Assembly (NCBI RefSeq): GCF_032854445.1
Contig: NC_088307.1
Location: 2,292,001 to 2,356,000, forward strand
Direction of reading: 5' to 3'
Origin: Liolophura sinensis
Taxonomy: Eukaryota > Mollusca > Polyplacophora > Chitonida > Chitonidae
Length of the DNA: 64,000 bases
Position 1 is the stretch's first letter, and every line of letters starts with the position of its first letter. A program made the translations under genes and the position numbers. Of the stretch, positions 45,421 through 57,934 are shown piece by piece. Under the pieces are notes generated by a model. The model did no database searches. It had not been told where the DNA came from and saw only the letters and a list, made by a program, of their open reading frames with translations.

Positions 45421-46285
45421 AGAGATGGGGAGGGTTGTATATGGACAAACATAAGGATTTTAAAGAAATCAAAGAAACTATACAGAAATTTTTGGCAAAA
45501 TTCTTTTGGTACTATTTTAGAATAGCCTAAGTTCCCTTTCACAAAATATCAGCTTTGTGCAGATGTTCCCATTTAAAATCGGTAATATTTACAAATTATA
45601 AATTTATAATGCAGGTCACAATGTAACTTAGATCAAAGCTTAGAGCCATGTTAACACTATGATCATTACGCAGAGGCAATCATTTCAGCCAAATTCCCCA
45701 AATACAGAAAACTATATTTAATTTCTGAGTACAAATTATTAGGTCTCAAGTCTCCAGTACTGCCTCTTTAACACTGATTTCTGGAAGGTCAGTTGGGCCA
45801 TGACAACCAAACAGATTTTTAATGCTGGCCTAACAGACTTATCCAGCTCCATAATAGGCAGCTGTGACACTTGTGTACTCCAAATCTGACACAAAAATCA
45901 TTGAGAGGCTCAGATCAATAAGTGGAATCCAAACAAACTCTGTTTGCCTGAAGTGCCGCTGTTTTAGATAAGGTAAAAGATTTTTTTTTTTTTTACTTAC
46001 ATATATAGAACAGAAAATATGACCTATATTAGACTGTTCTTCATTCAGATAGTAAATTTAGATAGAAACAGAATTGATCTTGAGTTAATCTTTTTTAAAA
46101 GACTGTCCAAGAAAACGTAAGCAAATTTTCTACGCTACACAGAGTATCAATTATTTTTGGAAAAAAAAGCACAGATACGACATCAAAAGTGGCATGTCTA
46201 TGCAATCACCACTAAACAAGTTACAGCATAATATTGCTCGAGTGGATGCAGTGTTATGCCTAATTTAGAACCAACGAAATGGCAC
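45421..46285. other. Single-copy stretch, nothing recognised
   Basis: About 860 bp between arrays; no open frame or element stands out. Confidence 0.5.
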
Positions 46286-46289
46286 AGAA

Positions 46290-46752
46290 GGGGTGCAAAG
46301 ATGTTATGGGAGACGTAAAAATGTCACTGAGACGCACAAAGATGTCACTGAAATGCACAAAGATGTCACTGAGAGGCATAAAGATGTCACTGAGAGGCGT
46401 ACAGATGTCACTGAGAGGCGTAAAGATGTTACTGTGGGGAGTAAAGATGTTACTGAGAGGTGTAAAGATGTCACTGACAGGTGCAAAGATGCCACTGAGG
46501 GGCGGTAAAGATGCTACTGTGGGGATTAAAGATGTTACTGAGAGGCATAAAGATGTCACTGAGAGGTGCAAAGATGTCACTGAGAGGCACAAAGATGTCA
46601 CTGAGAGGTGCAAAGATGTCACCGAGAGGCGTAAAAATGTCACTGAGAGGCGTAAAGATGATAATGAGGCGTAAAGATGTTACTGAGAGGCGTAAAGATG
46701 TCACTGAGAGGTGTAAAGATGTTACTGAGAGGCGTAAAGATGTTACTGAGAG
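46290..46752. repeat. Minisatellite, 21-bp unit, ~22 copies
   Basis: aaagatgtcactgagaggcg(t), 21 bp with a few 20- or 22-bp units. Frames on both strands stay open (KDVTERR-like peptides), a by-product of the unit length. Confidence 0.95.
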
Positions 46753-47729
46753 ATGGATATTCAAGGCAATTGCTACTTTCCATCATTTGATGTGGAAGAA
46801 TTCATGACAAAATATGCTGCATACAAATATTATGAAATACTGTGAAAAATATGAAAGACTACAAACATTTTCATGTTGAAAATTTGACATGGTTCTGGTT
46901 AAAATCACCAAATACAACCTACGATATGTAATTCTTCATAGTTATGGAAAGACGATCACGATTGAGCGCAGATAATTGATGCTCCATTATACTACATGTA
47001 CAGCACACTTTATCACACATGTAATAAAGATTTAAATGACATGCGCATAATTTTACAAGCCCAGAATTGATCGAGCAATTATAAAGCTACAATGTACATT
47101 CAAATGTTTGCATGAGAACAGCTTCAGAACGACATCCTTGGCCAATATTCACTTCCAAACCACTTACACGAAAACAATTAAGATCTTCTGCCATTTAAAT
47201 TGATTAATCTTTACACAACTGTCTGTGGACGACTCAAATTTCCATGACAAACAATTATAAAGTACAGTTTGGTTATAATAATTCAGACTTTTATCAGTGA
47301 TTGAAGATCAGCGGCTTGAAATAGAAAAGTACAAAACACTTTCATGAATGACACAAATCATCAGCTAACAGCGACATGGCCATAATGATTCTTAATAACA
47401 ATGGTTGCTCCTTTCTTCCAAACAGATGTTCACAGGATGTTTACACAGACCCTACACTTGAGAAGAGTTCTTCTTAAAAACATTTAACCCAATACCAAAA
47501 ATAAAACTCCTTCAACAGAACGGGCTGTTTTTCTAATAAAATGATTGATTTTACAATACGTCAGCAGAGTTTTCACAATAGTCAGAACCGTTACCCTTTC
47601 CTGTTTAACAATACAGCACAATTATATTTATCCTTACCTCACGGTTTACATGGGCCTCGCTGCCCTTACAAATCTGACATGTACATGGTCAAGAAATAAG
47701 TACTACAATAGTTACAATAATGTTTAAAT
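46753..47729. other. Single-copy stretch, nothing recognised
   Basis: About 1 kb, AT-rich. No exon, element or array recognised. Confidence 0.5.
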
Positions 47730-48775
47730 CATCAAGCATCAAGCTTCAGATCCATGGACACTGACAGTACTTAATCAACTGTCTGTAATCCATCTAGCTG
47801 AAGCATCGAAACTTCAGATCTATGGACACAGTCTGACAGTACTCGATCAACTGTCTGTAATCCATCGAGCTGAAGCATCAAAGCTTCAGGTCCATGGACA
47901 CAATCTGACAGTACTCGATCAACTGTCTGTAATCCATCTAGTTGAAGCATCAAAGCTTCAGGTCCATTGACACTGAAAGTACTCGATCAACTGTCTGTAA
48001 TCCATCGAGCTGAAGCATCAAAGCTTCAGGTCCATTGACACTGACAGTACTTGATCAACTGTCTATAATCCATCTAGCTGAAGCATCGAAACTTCAGATC
48101 TATGGACACAGTCTGACAGTACTCGATCAACTGTCTGTAATCCATCTAGCTGAAGCATCAAAGTTTCAGATCCATGGACACAGTCTGACAGTACTCGATC
48201 AACTGTCTGTAATCCATCTAGCTGAAGCATCAAAGCTTCAGGTCCATGGACACAATCTGACTGTACTCGATCAACTGTCTGTAATCCATCGAGCTGAAGC
48301 ATCAAAGCTTCAGGTCCACGGACACAATCTGACTGTACTCGATCAACTGTCTGTAATCCATCAAGCTGAAGCATCAAAGTTTCAGATCCATGGACACAAT
48401 CTGACAGTACTCCATCAACTGTCTGTAATCCACCAAGCTGAAGTATCAAAGCTTCAGGTCCATTGACACTGACAGTACTCGATCAACTGTCTGTAATCCA
48501 TCTAGCTGAAGCATCAAAGCTTCAGGTCCATTGACACTGACAGTACTCGATCAACTGTCTGTAATCCATCTAGCTGAAGCATCAAAGCTTCAGGTCCATG
48601 GACACTGACAGTACTCAATCAACTGTCTGTAATCCATCGAGCTGAAGCATCAAAGTTTCAGGTCAATTGACACTGACAGTACTCGATCAACTGTCTGTAA
48701 TCCATCAAGCTGAAGCATCAAAGCTTCAGGTCCATGGACACTGACAGTACTCGATCAACTGTCTGTAATCCAAAC
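47730..48775. repeat. Minisatellite, 68/72-bp units, ~15 copies
   Basis: cagtactcgatcaactgtct, gtaatccatctagctgaagc, atcaaagcttcaggtccatg, then gacactga (68) or gacacaatctga (72). Long and short units form runs rather than alternating at random. Confidence 0.95.
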
Positions 48776-49835
48776 ACAAACCTAAACCTAATTATATCCA
48801 CCACGATCATATGACCAGACCTTAAATCTGACTCCACCCAGGATTGAACCAGGGACTGCTGCATATGAAACAAAAGTTGTATATAACATTCCAGAGAATT
48901 TCAATCCGGTGTCACCATGTGTACTGTTGGTGACTTAAGAGAATGACAAGTTGTACTTGTATTTATTTAACTGGATGTTTGTAAGTCAAATCTGGAAACT
49001 GTTTATACACCAGTCCATGTGTGGGTTCCTTCGCATGGCTGTGGTAGCAAATCACAACATGGAATGAACATCCTTAGCTCAACATACTGAGAACTTAAGC
49101 CTTAATTCAACTCAATTTGCAGTTTTCGAGTCAGGTCATTATGACATATGCAAAATGACATTGCCACTTTACAGCACAGTAGGGCCATTTGCCCATCTTT
49201 AACATGGCAGTGGTCATGTTTAGACCAACCTACCACCAGAACGTCATTATTTTGGCAGTACTAAGATCCTAAACCCATCCAAGAACACAATTCAGAAGAT
49301 CTGTCTGATCCTTTTTAATTACTTTTCTGTATTTTACATGCCACTCCATGTAAAAATTACCAGATTGGCCCTACCATACTGTAAAGCGACGACGGCCTAT
49401 CACAAAGGGACGTCACTCTGTTGTCGTAATGTCATATCTTGAAACCTGCTTATTCACCTGGTTGTTCTGAGTTTGTTCTGTGTTTGTTCCAGGTGCTGAC
49501 AGCTAGGTGACTGACAACCATACACACGAGTGGAATCTTGTTAAAAGTGGAGTAGCGTCAAAATGCTATTATCTCTGATGTAAAATATATACAGAGGTGA
49601 AATGATGATAAATGTGTCTAAACAAACTCAACAAATTACGACAAGGTCACCTGAATTGTCACATGGGAACCCCAAACTTTTCAAACAGTCAAATGATTGT
49701 CAATTTTAAACTTGACCAAACTGAGAACTGACCTCCTACTTACGAAACTTTATTATTACCTACAAAAGTGAACTACAATGTATTCTTTGAAGTGCTAATA
49801 CGTCACTGATGTGGGATGGTAGGAACAAAACTAGA
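48776..49835. other. Single-copy stretch with a possible SINE-head scrap
   Basis: cccaggattgaaccagggac at about 48838 resembles the tRNA-like B-box segment of SINE B, without the rest. Otherwise about 1 kb with nothing recognised. Confidence 0.45.
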
Positions 49836-49839
49836 CAAA

Positions 49840-51250
49840 GGCTGATGAAGCAAAGGCTTGAGAAAAACCAAGCAGAGGTCAAAGAGAACTATAAAGCAGA
49901 GGAGAGAGAAAAAACAAGCAGAGGTCAAAGAGAACCTATAAAGCAGAGGCGAGAGAAAAAACAAGCAGAGGTCAAAGAGAACTATAAAGCAGAGGCGAGA
50001 GAAAAAACAAACAGAGGTCAAAGAGTACTAAGCAGAGCGAGAGAAAAAACAAGCAGAGGTCAAAGAGAACTATAAAGCAGAGGCGAGAGAAAAAACAAAC
50101 AGCAGTCAAAGAGAACTAAGCAGAGGCGAGAGAAAAAACAAATAGCAGTCAAAGAGAACTAAGCAGAGGCAACAGAAAAAACAAGCAGAGGTCAAAGAAA
50201 ACTATAAAGCAGAGGCGAGAGAAAAAACAAGCAGAGGTCAAAGAGAACTATAAAGCAGAGGCGAGAGAAAAAAACAAACAGAGGTCAAAGAGAACTATAA
50301 AGCAGAAGCGAGAGAAAAAAACAAAAAGACGTCAAAGAGAACTAAGCAGAGGCGACAGAAAAAAACAAGCAGAGGTCAAAGAGAACTATAAAGCAGAGGC
50401 GAGAGAAAAAACAAACAGAGGTCAAAGAGAACTATAAAGCAGAGGCGAGAGAAAAAACAAACAGAGGTCGAAGAGAACTAAGCAGAGGCGACAGAAAAAA
50501 CAAACAGAGGTCAAAGAGAACTAAGCAGAGGCAGGAAAAAAAAAACAAACAGAGGTCAAAGAGAACTATAAAGCAGAAGCGAGAGAAAAAACAAACAGAC
50601 GTCAAAGAGAACTAAGCAGAGGCGACAGAAAAAACAAGCAGAGGTCAAAGAGAAATATAAAGCAGAGGCGAGAGAAAAACAAACAGAGGTTAAAGAGAAC
50701 TATAAAGCAGAGGCGAGAGAAAAAACAAACAGAGGTCGAAGAGAAACTAAGCAGAGGCGACAGAAAAAACAAACAGAGGTCAAAGAGAACTAAGCAGAGG
50801 CAGGAAAAAAAACAAACAGAGGTCAAAGAGAACTAAGCAGAGGTGGGAGAAAAAACAAGCAGAGGTCAAAAAGAACTAAGCTGGGGCCAGAGCAAAACCA
50901 AGATGAGGTTGGAGGAAAACCAAGCAAAAGTCAAAAACAACTAAGCAGAGGCCAAAGAAAAACCAAGGAGAAGAAAGTGCAAAATAAAGCAGTGGTCAAA
51001 GGGAACCAACCATATTTAACAGAGTGTCAGAGGAAAACCAAGCAGAGGTCAAAGAGAACTAAGCAGAGGCCAGAAAAAAAAAACCAAGCAAAGGCAGCAG
51101 AAAATACAACCAGCAGACAGATAAAAACCAAGCAGAGGTCAGAGAAAAACCAAGCAGAGGTCAGAGAAAAACCAAGCAGCAAACAGAGGTCAAAGGGAAC
51201 CAATCAGATGTAAATGGAACCAAGCAGAGGTCAAAGGAAAGCCAAGCAGA
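49840..51250. repeat. Polypurine minisatellite, ~44-bp unit, ~30 copies
   Basis: gcagaggtcaaagagaacta, taaagcagaggcgagagaaa, aaacaa and shortened versions without taaagc. The plus strand is overwhelmingly purine. On the minus strand units read as pyrimidine tracts ending in GCTTTATAG or TGCTTAG, resembling 3' splice sites. The right end (from about 50880) is more degenerate. Confidence 0.95.
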
Positions 51251-51609
51251 GGTCAAAATAAACTAAGCTGAAACCGTATTAAACTAAGCAGAAGTAACAG
51301 GGGACCAAAACAGAAGCTACAGGAAACTGAGCAAAAGGTTTGTTATAAACTGATCAGAGGTTAAAACAACCTACTTCAAAGACTGCTTGACAAACTCTTG
51401 AGGTCAAGCCACAAACAAACTTGATGCCACAACCTCATTCTGGTTGGATTTTAACTTTAACCATTACATACCATCAACAATACCTAGCTGCATACGGCTA
51501 TACAGACACATACAGACAGGGATTTGCCCTGTTTAATTCTCCCATATGTACATTCGAACAGCACTGCATATTAAGTCAGATGTCCTTCATTGTGATGAGA
51601 AATCCATAC

Positions 51610-51660
51610 ATATATATATAACTATATATATATATATATAGATAGATAGATATATATACA
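51610..51660. repeat. (TA)n/(GATA)n microsatellite
   Basis: tatatatataactatatata continuing into gatagatagatatatata. Confidence 0.93.
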
Positions 51661-51832
51661 GAGACACACACAAACACAAGGGAATCAATGTAATGTGTTA
51701 ATTTGCAGGCTATCATCCTGTAGTAAACCCAAATGTAATTCTCCAAATAATTTAGTTTAGTTAAGGCCTGACTGTTAGACACTGTATTTCCAGAAACAGT
51801 TTGTCCAAGTAAAATATTTCAAGTTCACTGAC

Positions 51833-51915
51833 CTTTAATGGCACATACTCCGATGCGTCTCCAAGTTTCATTCTCTATCAGAAATAGAGTCTGCTCTTTG
51901 TACAGTAAAGAACTC
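51833..51915 (-). other. Candidate exon upstream of TBC1D2-like exon 1 (weak)
   Basis: An 83-nt minus-strand segment between a possible acceptor (GACATCTTAG) and donor (GTCAGT). It is open in one frame: SSLLYKEQTLFLIENETWRR then IGVCAIK, ending with one base. That phase would join to TG-ATG at 42626 (if AACAG there is an acceptor), giving IGVCAIKVMFGFVHK in frame with exon 1. The L-F-W-R-G pattern is exon-like, but the acceptor at 42627 lacks a pyrimidine tract and no family match is certain. Confidence 0.35.
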
Positions 51916-52255
51916 CTAAGATGTCATTAAATCTTTTCCAATTTGAAATTCCAGAACTGGCCTTGAACACTGATCATTACCCTCAAAAGTTAGCAACTGT
52001 AACCCACATGTGTAAAGAATATCACCATTACATAACTTATAACACAGCTATTGCATAAATAAATGTATGATACACATTTCATACATACGGGTCCATTAGA
52101 CAATTTACTGGTCACATCTGTTACCAGATACAGCCTTTGGGATTTAACACAGATCTGATTTAGCTGAAGGGTTTATAAGCTAATATGACAGACAACACAA
52201 ACATCATACCTGTTCTCACGAGAACTCATCAAATAACACACAGGTATGTAATTAC

Positions 52256-52264
52256 ACAAATATA

Positions 52265-52336
<72 letters not shown>
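52256..52336. repeat. (TA)n microsatellite
   Basis: About 80 bp of alternating TA, with one tacata interruption at about 52282. Confidence 0.95.
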
Positions 52337-52340
<4 letters not shown>

Positions 52341-53378
52341 GGTTAACTGGTGGGCCTACACATACATGCTTAAATCAAGTCTCACAACAGAGAAAGGTCA
52401 ACAATCAAATACTGGTTTCGCACCAAACTCAATATCTATTAACTATAAAGGAAGGAAACTTGTCCTGTATGTTAACCTATCCTTTGATTTCTCCATAACC
52501 AATCATCCAAACACCTTTTCCCTCTCCAGGTGTATTGCTGAAGATTGAAGAAAGTCCAATGTCAAGTATTCAAAAAGTTGCATGTTGCAAATGTAAACCC
52601 AACTGATTCTACAGACTAACATGGGCCAGGCGCCTGACAGTCATATGACATACCCTAAATCACCTCAAATTCATCCCAAAGTGCATTTTTAGAGGCAAAT
52701 AAACACCACAAAACATGATTTTTGGTGCTGAAACACCTCAAGAACACCTTTCTAAATCCAATAAAACTCTTGCAAACAGGAAAAATGGGCGAGTTAGTCT
52801 GGGACAAAATCTATGGTCATTTAGGCTACTTTTGTGCCAGAGAATTTTAGCCAAAAAATTAATCAGCACAAACCTAATCAAGTTTTTGATATTCCCTTAC
52901 AATAGCCCACAGTTACCTTTCACAGAATATCAACCTCATTTACCATTCGGTCAAAGTTCAATTTATACAGCCGATAACATTCTAACTTTTTAAACTTTTT
53001 ACACTATAACCTGTACAGGTACTGACAGGAAATAATTTGAGCCATTCTTAGCAAATACAGAAAACTTCATTTGATCAGTGAACGTGAATTATTGCTAAAA
53101 ATCTCCAGTAGAGCCAATTTAAGGTTGATGGGAAACAAGCCAGACGTGACCCCACTGGCTAGGGTTAGCTGTCTCCAATGTAAAACATCATATCACTTGC
53201 CCGGCAGTGTTGTTTCTACTAAGATAGGACTTCTCGAGCTCAAATGGACGTTGAAATCTGTTTTGAAGAACTCACCTGTCTTAACTTCTAGCTTTTATCA
53301 CTTTGCAGAAATAAGCTCTTGCTTGAACGTTACGTGCAGGGGACAATTGTTTATCCACCTGTATTAAGATGCCTTTGT
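52337..53378. other. Single-copy stretch, nothing recognised
   Basis: About 1 kb between the TA run and the poly(G). Open frames up to 98 codons on the plus strand have no family features. Confidence 0.5.
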
Positions 53379-53401
53379 GGGGGGGGGGGGGGGGGGGGGG
53401 G
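53379..53401. repeat. Poly(G) run (23)
   Basis: Twenty-three consecutive G. Length is likely unstable or uncertain in an assembly. Confidence 0.9.
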
Positions 53402-53489
53402 CAACATGTGCATGTATTAGCATAATCTCAAAAACATTAAATTTGAAAATAAATGAAAGATAAATTTATACGTACTAAAACCATGTAGG

Positions 53490-56400
53490 CACCCTTTGAT
53501 CCTTCAGAGTAAGAAGAATACTAATGACCTGGATTCTTCATTAGGAACTCAAAGTACGTTTTAGATTCTAGATGCATCCTTCGAATCAGAAAGCATCCTT
53601 CAGATCTAGATGGAACTCAAATTAAGTTTTAGATTCTAGATGCACCCTTCGAATCAGAAAGCATCCTTCAGATCTGGATTCTTCCTTAGGAACTCAAAGT
53701 AAGTTTTAGATTCTAGATGCACCCTTCGAATCAGAAATCATCCCTTAGACCTGGATTCTTCCTTAGGAACTCAAAGTAAGTTTAAGATTCTAGATGCATC
53801 CTTCGAATCAGAAAGCATCCTTCAGATCTAGATTCTTCCTTAGGAACTCAAAGTACGTTTTAGATTCTAGATGCACCCTTCGAATCAGAAATCATCCTTC
53901 AGATCTGGATTCTTCCTTAGGAACTCAAAGTAAGTTTTAGATTCTAGATGCATCCTTCGAATCAGAAAGCATCCTTAGACCTGGATTCTTCCTTAGGAAC
54001 TCAAAGTAAGTTTTAGATTCTAGATGCATCCTTTGAATCAGAAAGCATCCTTCAGATCTGGATTCTTCCTTAGGAACTCAAAGTAAGTTTTAGATTCTAG
54101 ATGCATCCTTCGAATCAGAAAGCATCCTTCAGATCTGGATTCTTCCTTAGGACTCAAAGTAAGTTTTAGATTCTAGATGCACCCTTCGAATCAGAAAGCA
54201 TCCCTTAGACCTGGATTCTTCCTTAGGAACTCAAAGTAAGTTTTAGATTCTAGATGCATCCTTTGATCAGAAAGCATCCTTCAGATCTGGATTCTTCATT
54301 AGGAACTCAAAGTAAGTTTTAGATTCTAGATGCATCCTTCGAATCAGAAAGCATCCTTCAGATCTGGATTCTTCCTTAGGAACTCAAAGTAAGTTTTAGA
54401 TTCTAGATGCATCCTTCGAATCAGAAAGCATCCTTCAGATCTGGATTCTTCCTTAGGAACTCAAAGTACGTTTTTAGATTCTAGATGCACCCTTTGAATC
54501 AGAAAGCAACCCTTAGACCTGGATTCTTCCTTAGGAACTCAAAGTAAGTTTTAGATTCTAGATGCACCCTTCGAATCAGAAAGCATCCTTCAGATCTGGA
54601 TTCTTCCTTAGGAACTCAAAGTAAGTTTTAGATTCTAGATGCATCCTTTAAATCAGAAAGCATCCCTTAGACCTGGATTCTTCATTAGGAACTCAAAGTA
54701 AGTTTTAGATTCTAGATGCATCCTTTGAATCAGAAAGCATCCTTCAGATCTGGATTCTTCCTTAGGAACTCAAAGTATGTTTTAGATTCTAGATGCTTCC
54801 TTTAAATCAGAAAGCATCCCTTAGACCTGGATTCTTCATTAGGAACTCAAAGTAAGTTTTAGATTCTAGATGCACCCTTCGAATCAGAAAGCATCCTTCA
54901 GATCTGGATTCTTCACTAGGAACTCAAATTAAGTTTTAGATTCTAGATGCATCCTTTGAATCAGAAAGCATCCTTCAGATCTGGATTCTTCATAAGGAAC
55001 TCAAAGTAAGTTTTAGATTCTAGATGCACCCTTCGAATCAGAAAGCATCCTTCAGATCTGGATTCTTCCTTAGGAACTCAAAGTATGTTTTAGATTCTAG
55101 ATGCATCCTTCGAATCAGAAAGCATCCTTCAGATCTGGATTCTTCATTAGGAACTCAAAGTACGTTTTAGATTCTAGATGCATCCTTCGAATCAGAAAGC
55201 AACCCTTAGACCTGGATTCTTCCTTAGGAACTCAAAGTAAGTTTTAGATTCTAGATGCACCCTTCGAATCAGAAAGCATCCTTCAGATCTGGATTCTTCC
55301 TTAGGAACTCAAAGTATGTTTTAGATTCTAGATGCATCCTTTGAATCAGAAAGCATCCTTCAGATCTGGATTCTTCCTTAGGAACTCAAAGTACGTTATA
55401 GATTCTAGATGCATCCTTTAAATCAGAAAGCTTCCCTTAGACCTGGATTCTTCATTAGGAACTCAAAGTAAGTTTTAGATTCTAGATACATCCTTTAAAT
55501 CAGAAAGCATCCCTTAGACCTGGATTCTTCCTTAGGAACTCAAAGTAAGTTTTAGATTCTAGATGCATCCTTTAAATCAGAAAGCATCCTTCAGATCTGG
55601 ATTCTTCACTAGGAACTCAAATTAAGTTTTAGATTCTAGATGCATCCTTTGAATCAGAAAGCATCCTTCAGATCTGGATTCTTCCTTAGGAACTCAAAGT
55701 AAGTTTTAGATTCTAGATGCACCCTTCGAATCAGAAAGCATCCTTCAGATCTGGATTCTTTCTTAGGAACTCAAAGTAAGTTTTAGATTCTAGATGCATC
55801 CTTTAAATCAGAAAGCATCCCTTAGACCTGGATTCTTCATTAGGAACTCAAAGTAAGTTTTAGATTCTAGATGCATCCTTTAAATCAGAAAGCATCCCTT
55901 AGACCTGGATTCTTCATTAGGAACTCAAAGTACGTTTTAGATTCTAGATACATCCTTTAAATCAGAAAGCATCCCTTAGACCTGGATTCTTCCTTAGGAA
56001 CTCAAAGTAAGTTTTAGATTCTAGATGCATCCTTTAAATCAGAAAGCATCCTTCAGATCTGGATTCTTCACTAGGAACTCAAATTAAGTTTTAGATTCTA
56101 GATGCATCCTTTGAATCAGAAAGCATCCTTCAGATCTGGATTCTTCCTTAGGAACTCAAAGTAAGTTTTAGATTCTAGATGCACCCTTCGAATCAGAAAG
56201 CATCCTTCAGATCTGGATTCTTTCTTAGGAACTCAAAGTAAGTTTTAGATTCTAGATGCATCCTTTAAATCAGAAAGCATCCCTTAGACCTGGATTCTTC
56301 ATTAGGAACTCAAAGTAAGTTTTAGATTCTAGATGCATCCTTTAATCAGAAAGCATCCCTTAGACCTGGATTCTTCATTAGGAACTCAAAGTAAGTTTTA

Positions 56401-57310
56401 GATTCTAGATGCATCCTTTGAATCAGAAAGCATCCTTCAGATCTGGATTCTTCCTTAGGAACTCAAAGTATGTTTTAGATTCTAGATGCTTCCTTTAAAT
56501 CAGAAAGCATCCCTTAGACCTGGATTCTTCATTAGGAACTCAAAGTATGTTTTAGATTCTAGATGCATCCTTTGAATCAGAAAGCATCCTTCAGATCTGG
56601 ATTCTTCACTAGGAACTCAAATTAGTTTTAGATTCTAGATGCATCCTTTGAATCAGAAAGCATCCTTCAGATCTGGATTCTTCATAAGGAACTCAAAGTA
56701 AGTTTTAGATTCTAGATGCACCCTTTCGAATCAGAAAGCATCCTTCAGATCTGGATTCTTCCTTAGGAACTCAAAGTATGTTTTAGATTCTAGATGCATC
56801 CTTCGAATCAGAAAGCATCCTTCAGATCTGGATTCTTCATTAGAACTCAAAGTACGTTTTAGATTCTAGATGCATCCTTCGAATCAGAAAGCAACCCTTA
56901 GACCTGGATTCTTCCTTAGGAACTCAAAGTAAGTTTTAGATTCTAGATGCACCCTTCGAATCAGAAAGCATCCTTCAGATCTGGATTCTTCCTTAGGAAA
57001 CTCAAAGTATGTTTTAGATTCTAGATGCATCCTTCGAATCAGAAAGCATCCTTCAGATCTGGATTCTTCCTTAGGAACTCAAAGTACGTTACAGATTCTA
57101 GATGCATCCTTTAAATCAGAAAGCTTCCCTTAGACCTGGATTCTTCATTAGGAACTCAAAGTAAGTTTTAGATTCTAGATACATCCTTTAAATCAGAAAG
57201 CATCCCTTAGACCTGGATTCTTCCTTAGGAACTCAAAGTAAGTTTTAGATTCTAGATGCATCCTTTAAATCAGAAAGCATCCCTTAGACCTGGATTCTTC
57301 CTTTGAACTG
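53490..57310. repeat. Satellite-like array, 77-bp unit, ~49 copies, with higher-order duplications
   Basis: Unit ccttaggaactcaaagtaag, ttttagattctagatgcatc, cttcgaatcagaaagcatcc, ttcagatctggattctt. It is almost 4 kb and the largest single-unit array here. Rare variants recur at fixed distances: cactaggaactcaaattaag at 55606 and 56068 (462 = 6 x 77), and cataaggaactc at about 54991 and 56683 (about 22 units), showing block duplications. Indel units (for example 54254, 56341) are uncommon. Confidence 0.96.
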
Positions 57311-57934
57311 GAAGTATGCTTCAGATTTTGGAAGCATCCTTTGAATCACAAAAATCCTGTGCATTTCCAAGCATCCTTTGAATATCATTTGGATATAGAA
57401 CATAAACTTTGGGTTTGGAAAGCAAACTTTGAATCTGAATACACCCTTTTATGCCCAGCCATAACCGTTACATCCTGATTAGTATAGTACATGTGCTTAT
57501 TTTACCTGTGTTATATACCTCCTGATTTAAACATCTTTTCACCAAAATATGACAGCAATCCTGCAAAAGTTAGCAATAAGCCACAATCATTCATTCAAGA
57601 ATTCATTTGCCTGTGTTAAAATAATCTGGCAAGCTCTATTAATGAAGCAAGCTGTCCGCTATACCTCAGCTCAAGTCAATCAGGTTGTATGATCAAATCT
57701 AAGCTTTGCTGGTTTAGCACTATTATGCTATGATATTTACACACACCTGGCAGAGGGTAGGGTTTTATTAAGACTGTGTCTGGTATCATCGCAGGCAGCC
57801 AAATGCTTGGTCGTTCATTCGTTTTTAAGATCTCAAAACAAAATGATGATCTTTGGCATCAGCCCCGGGTTTCACAAAGATGACTGGCTCTATGATGAAA
57901 ATATTCATAACTTCAGGCATATTAAGGATCGTCT
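57311..57934. other. Degenerate edge of the 77-bp array, then single-copy sequence
   Basis: Up to about 57450 the words ttgaatc, ggaagcatcc and cagattttgg are decayed array units. The rest holds nothing recognised. Confidence 0.5.
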
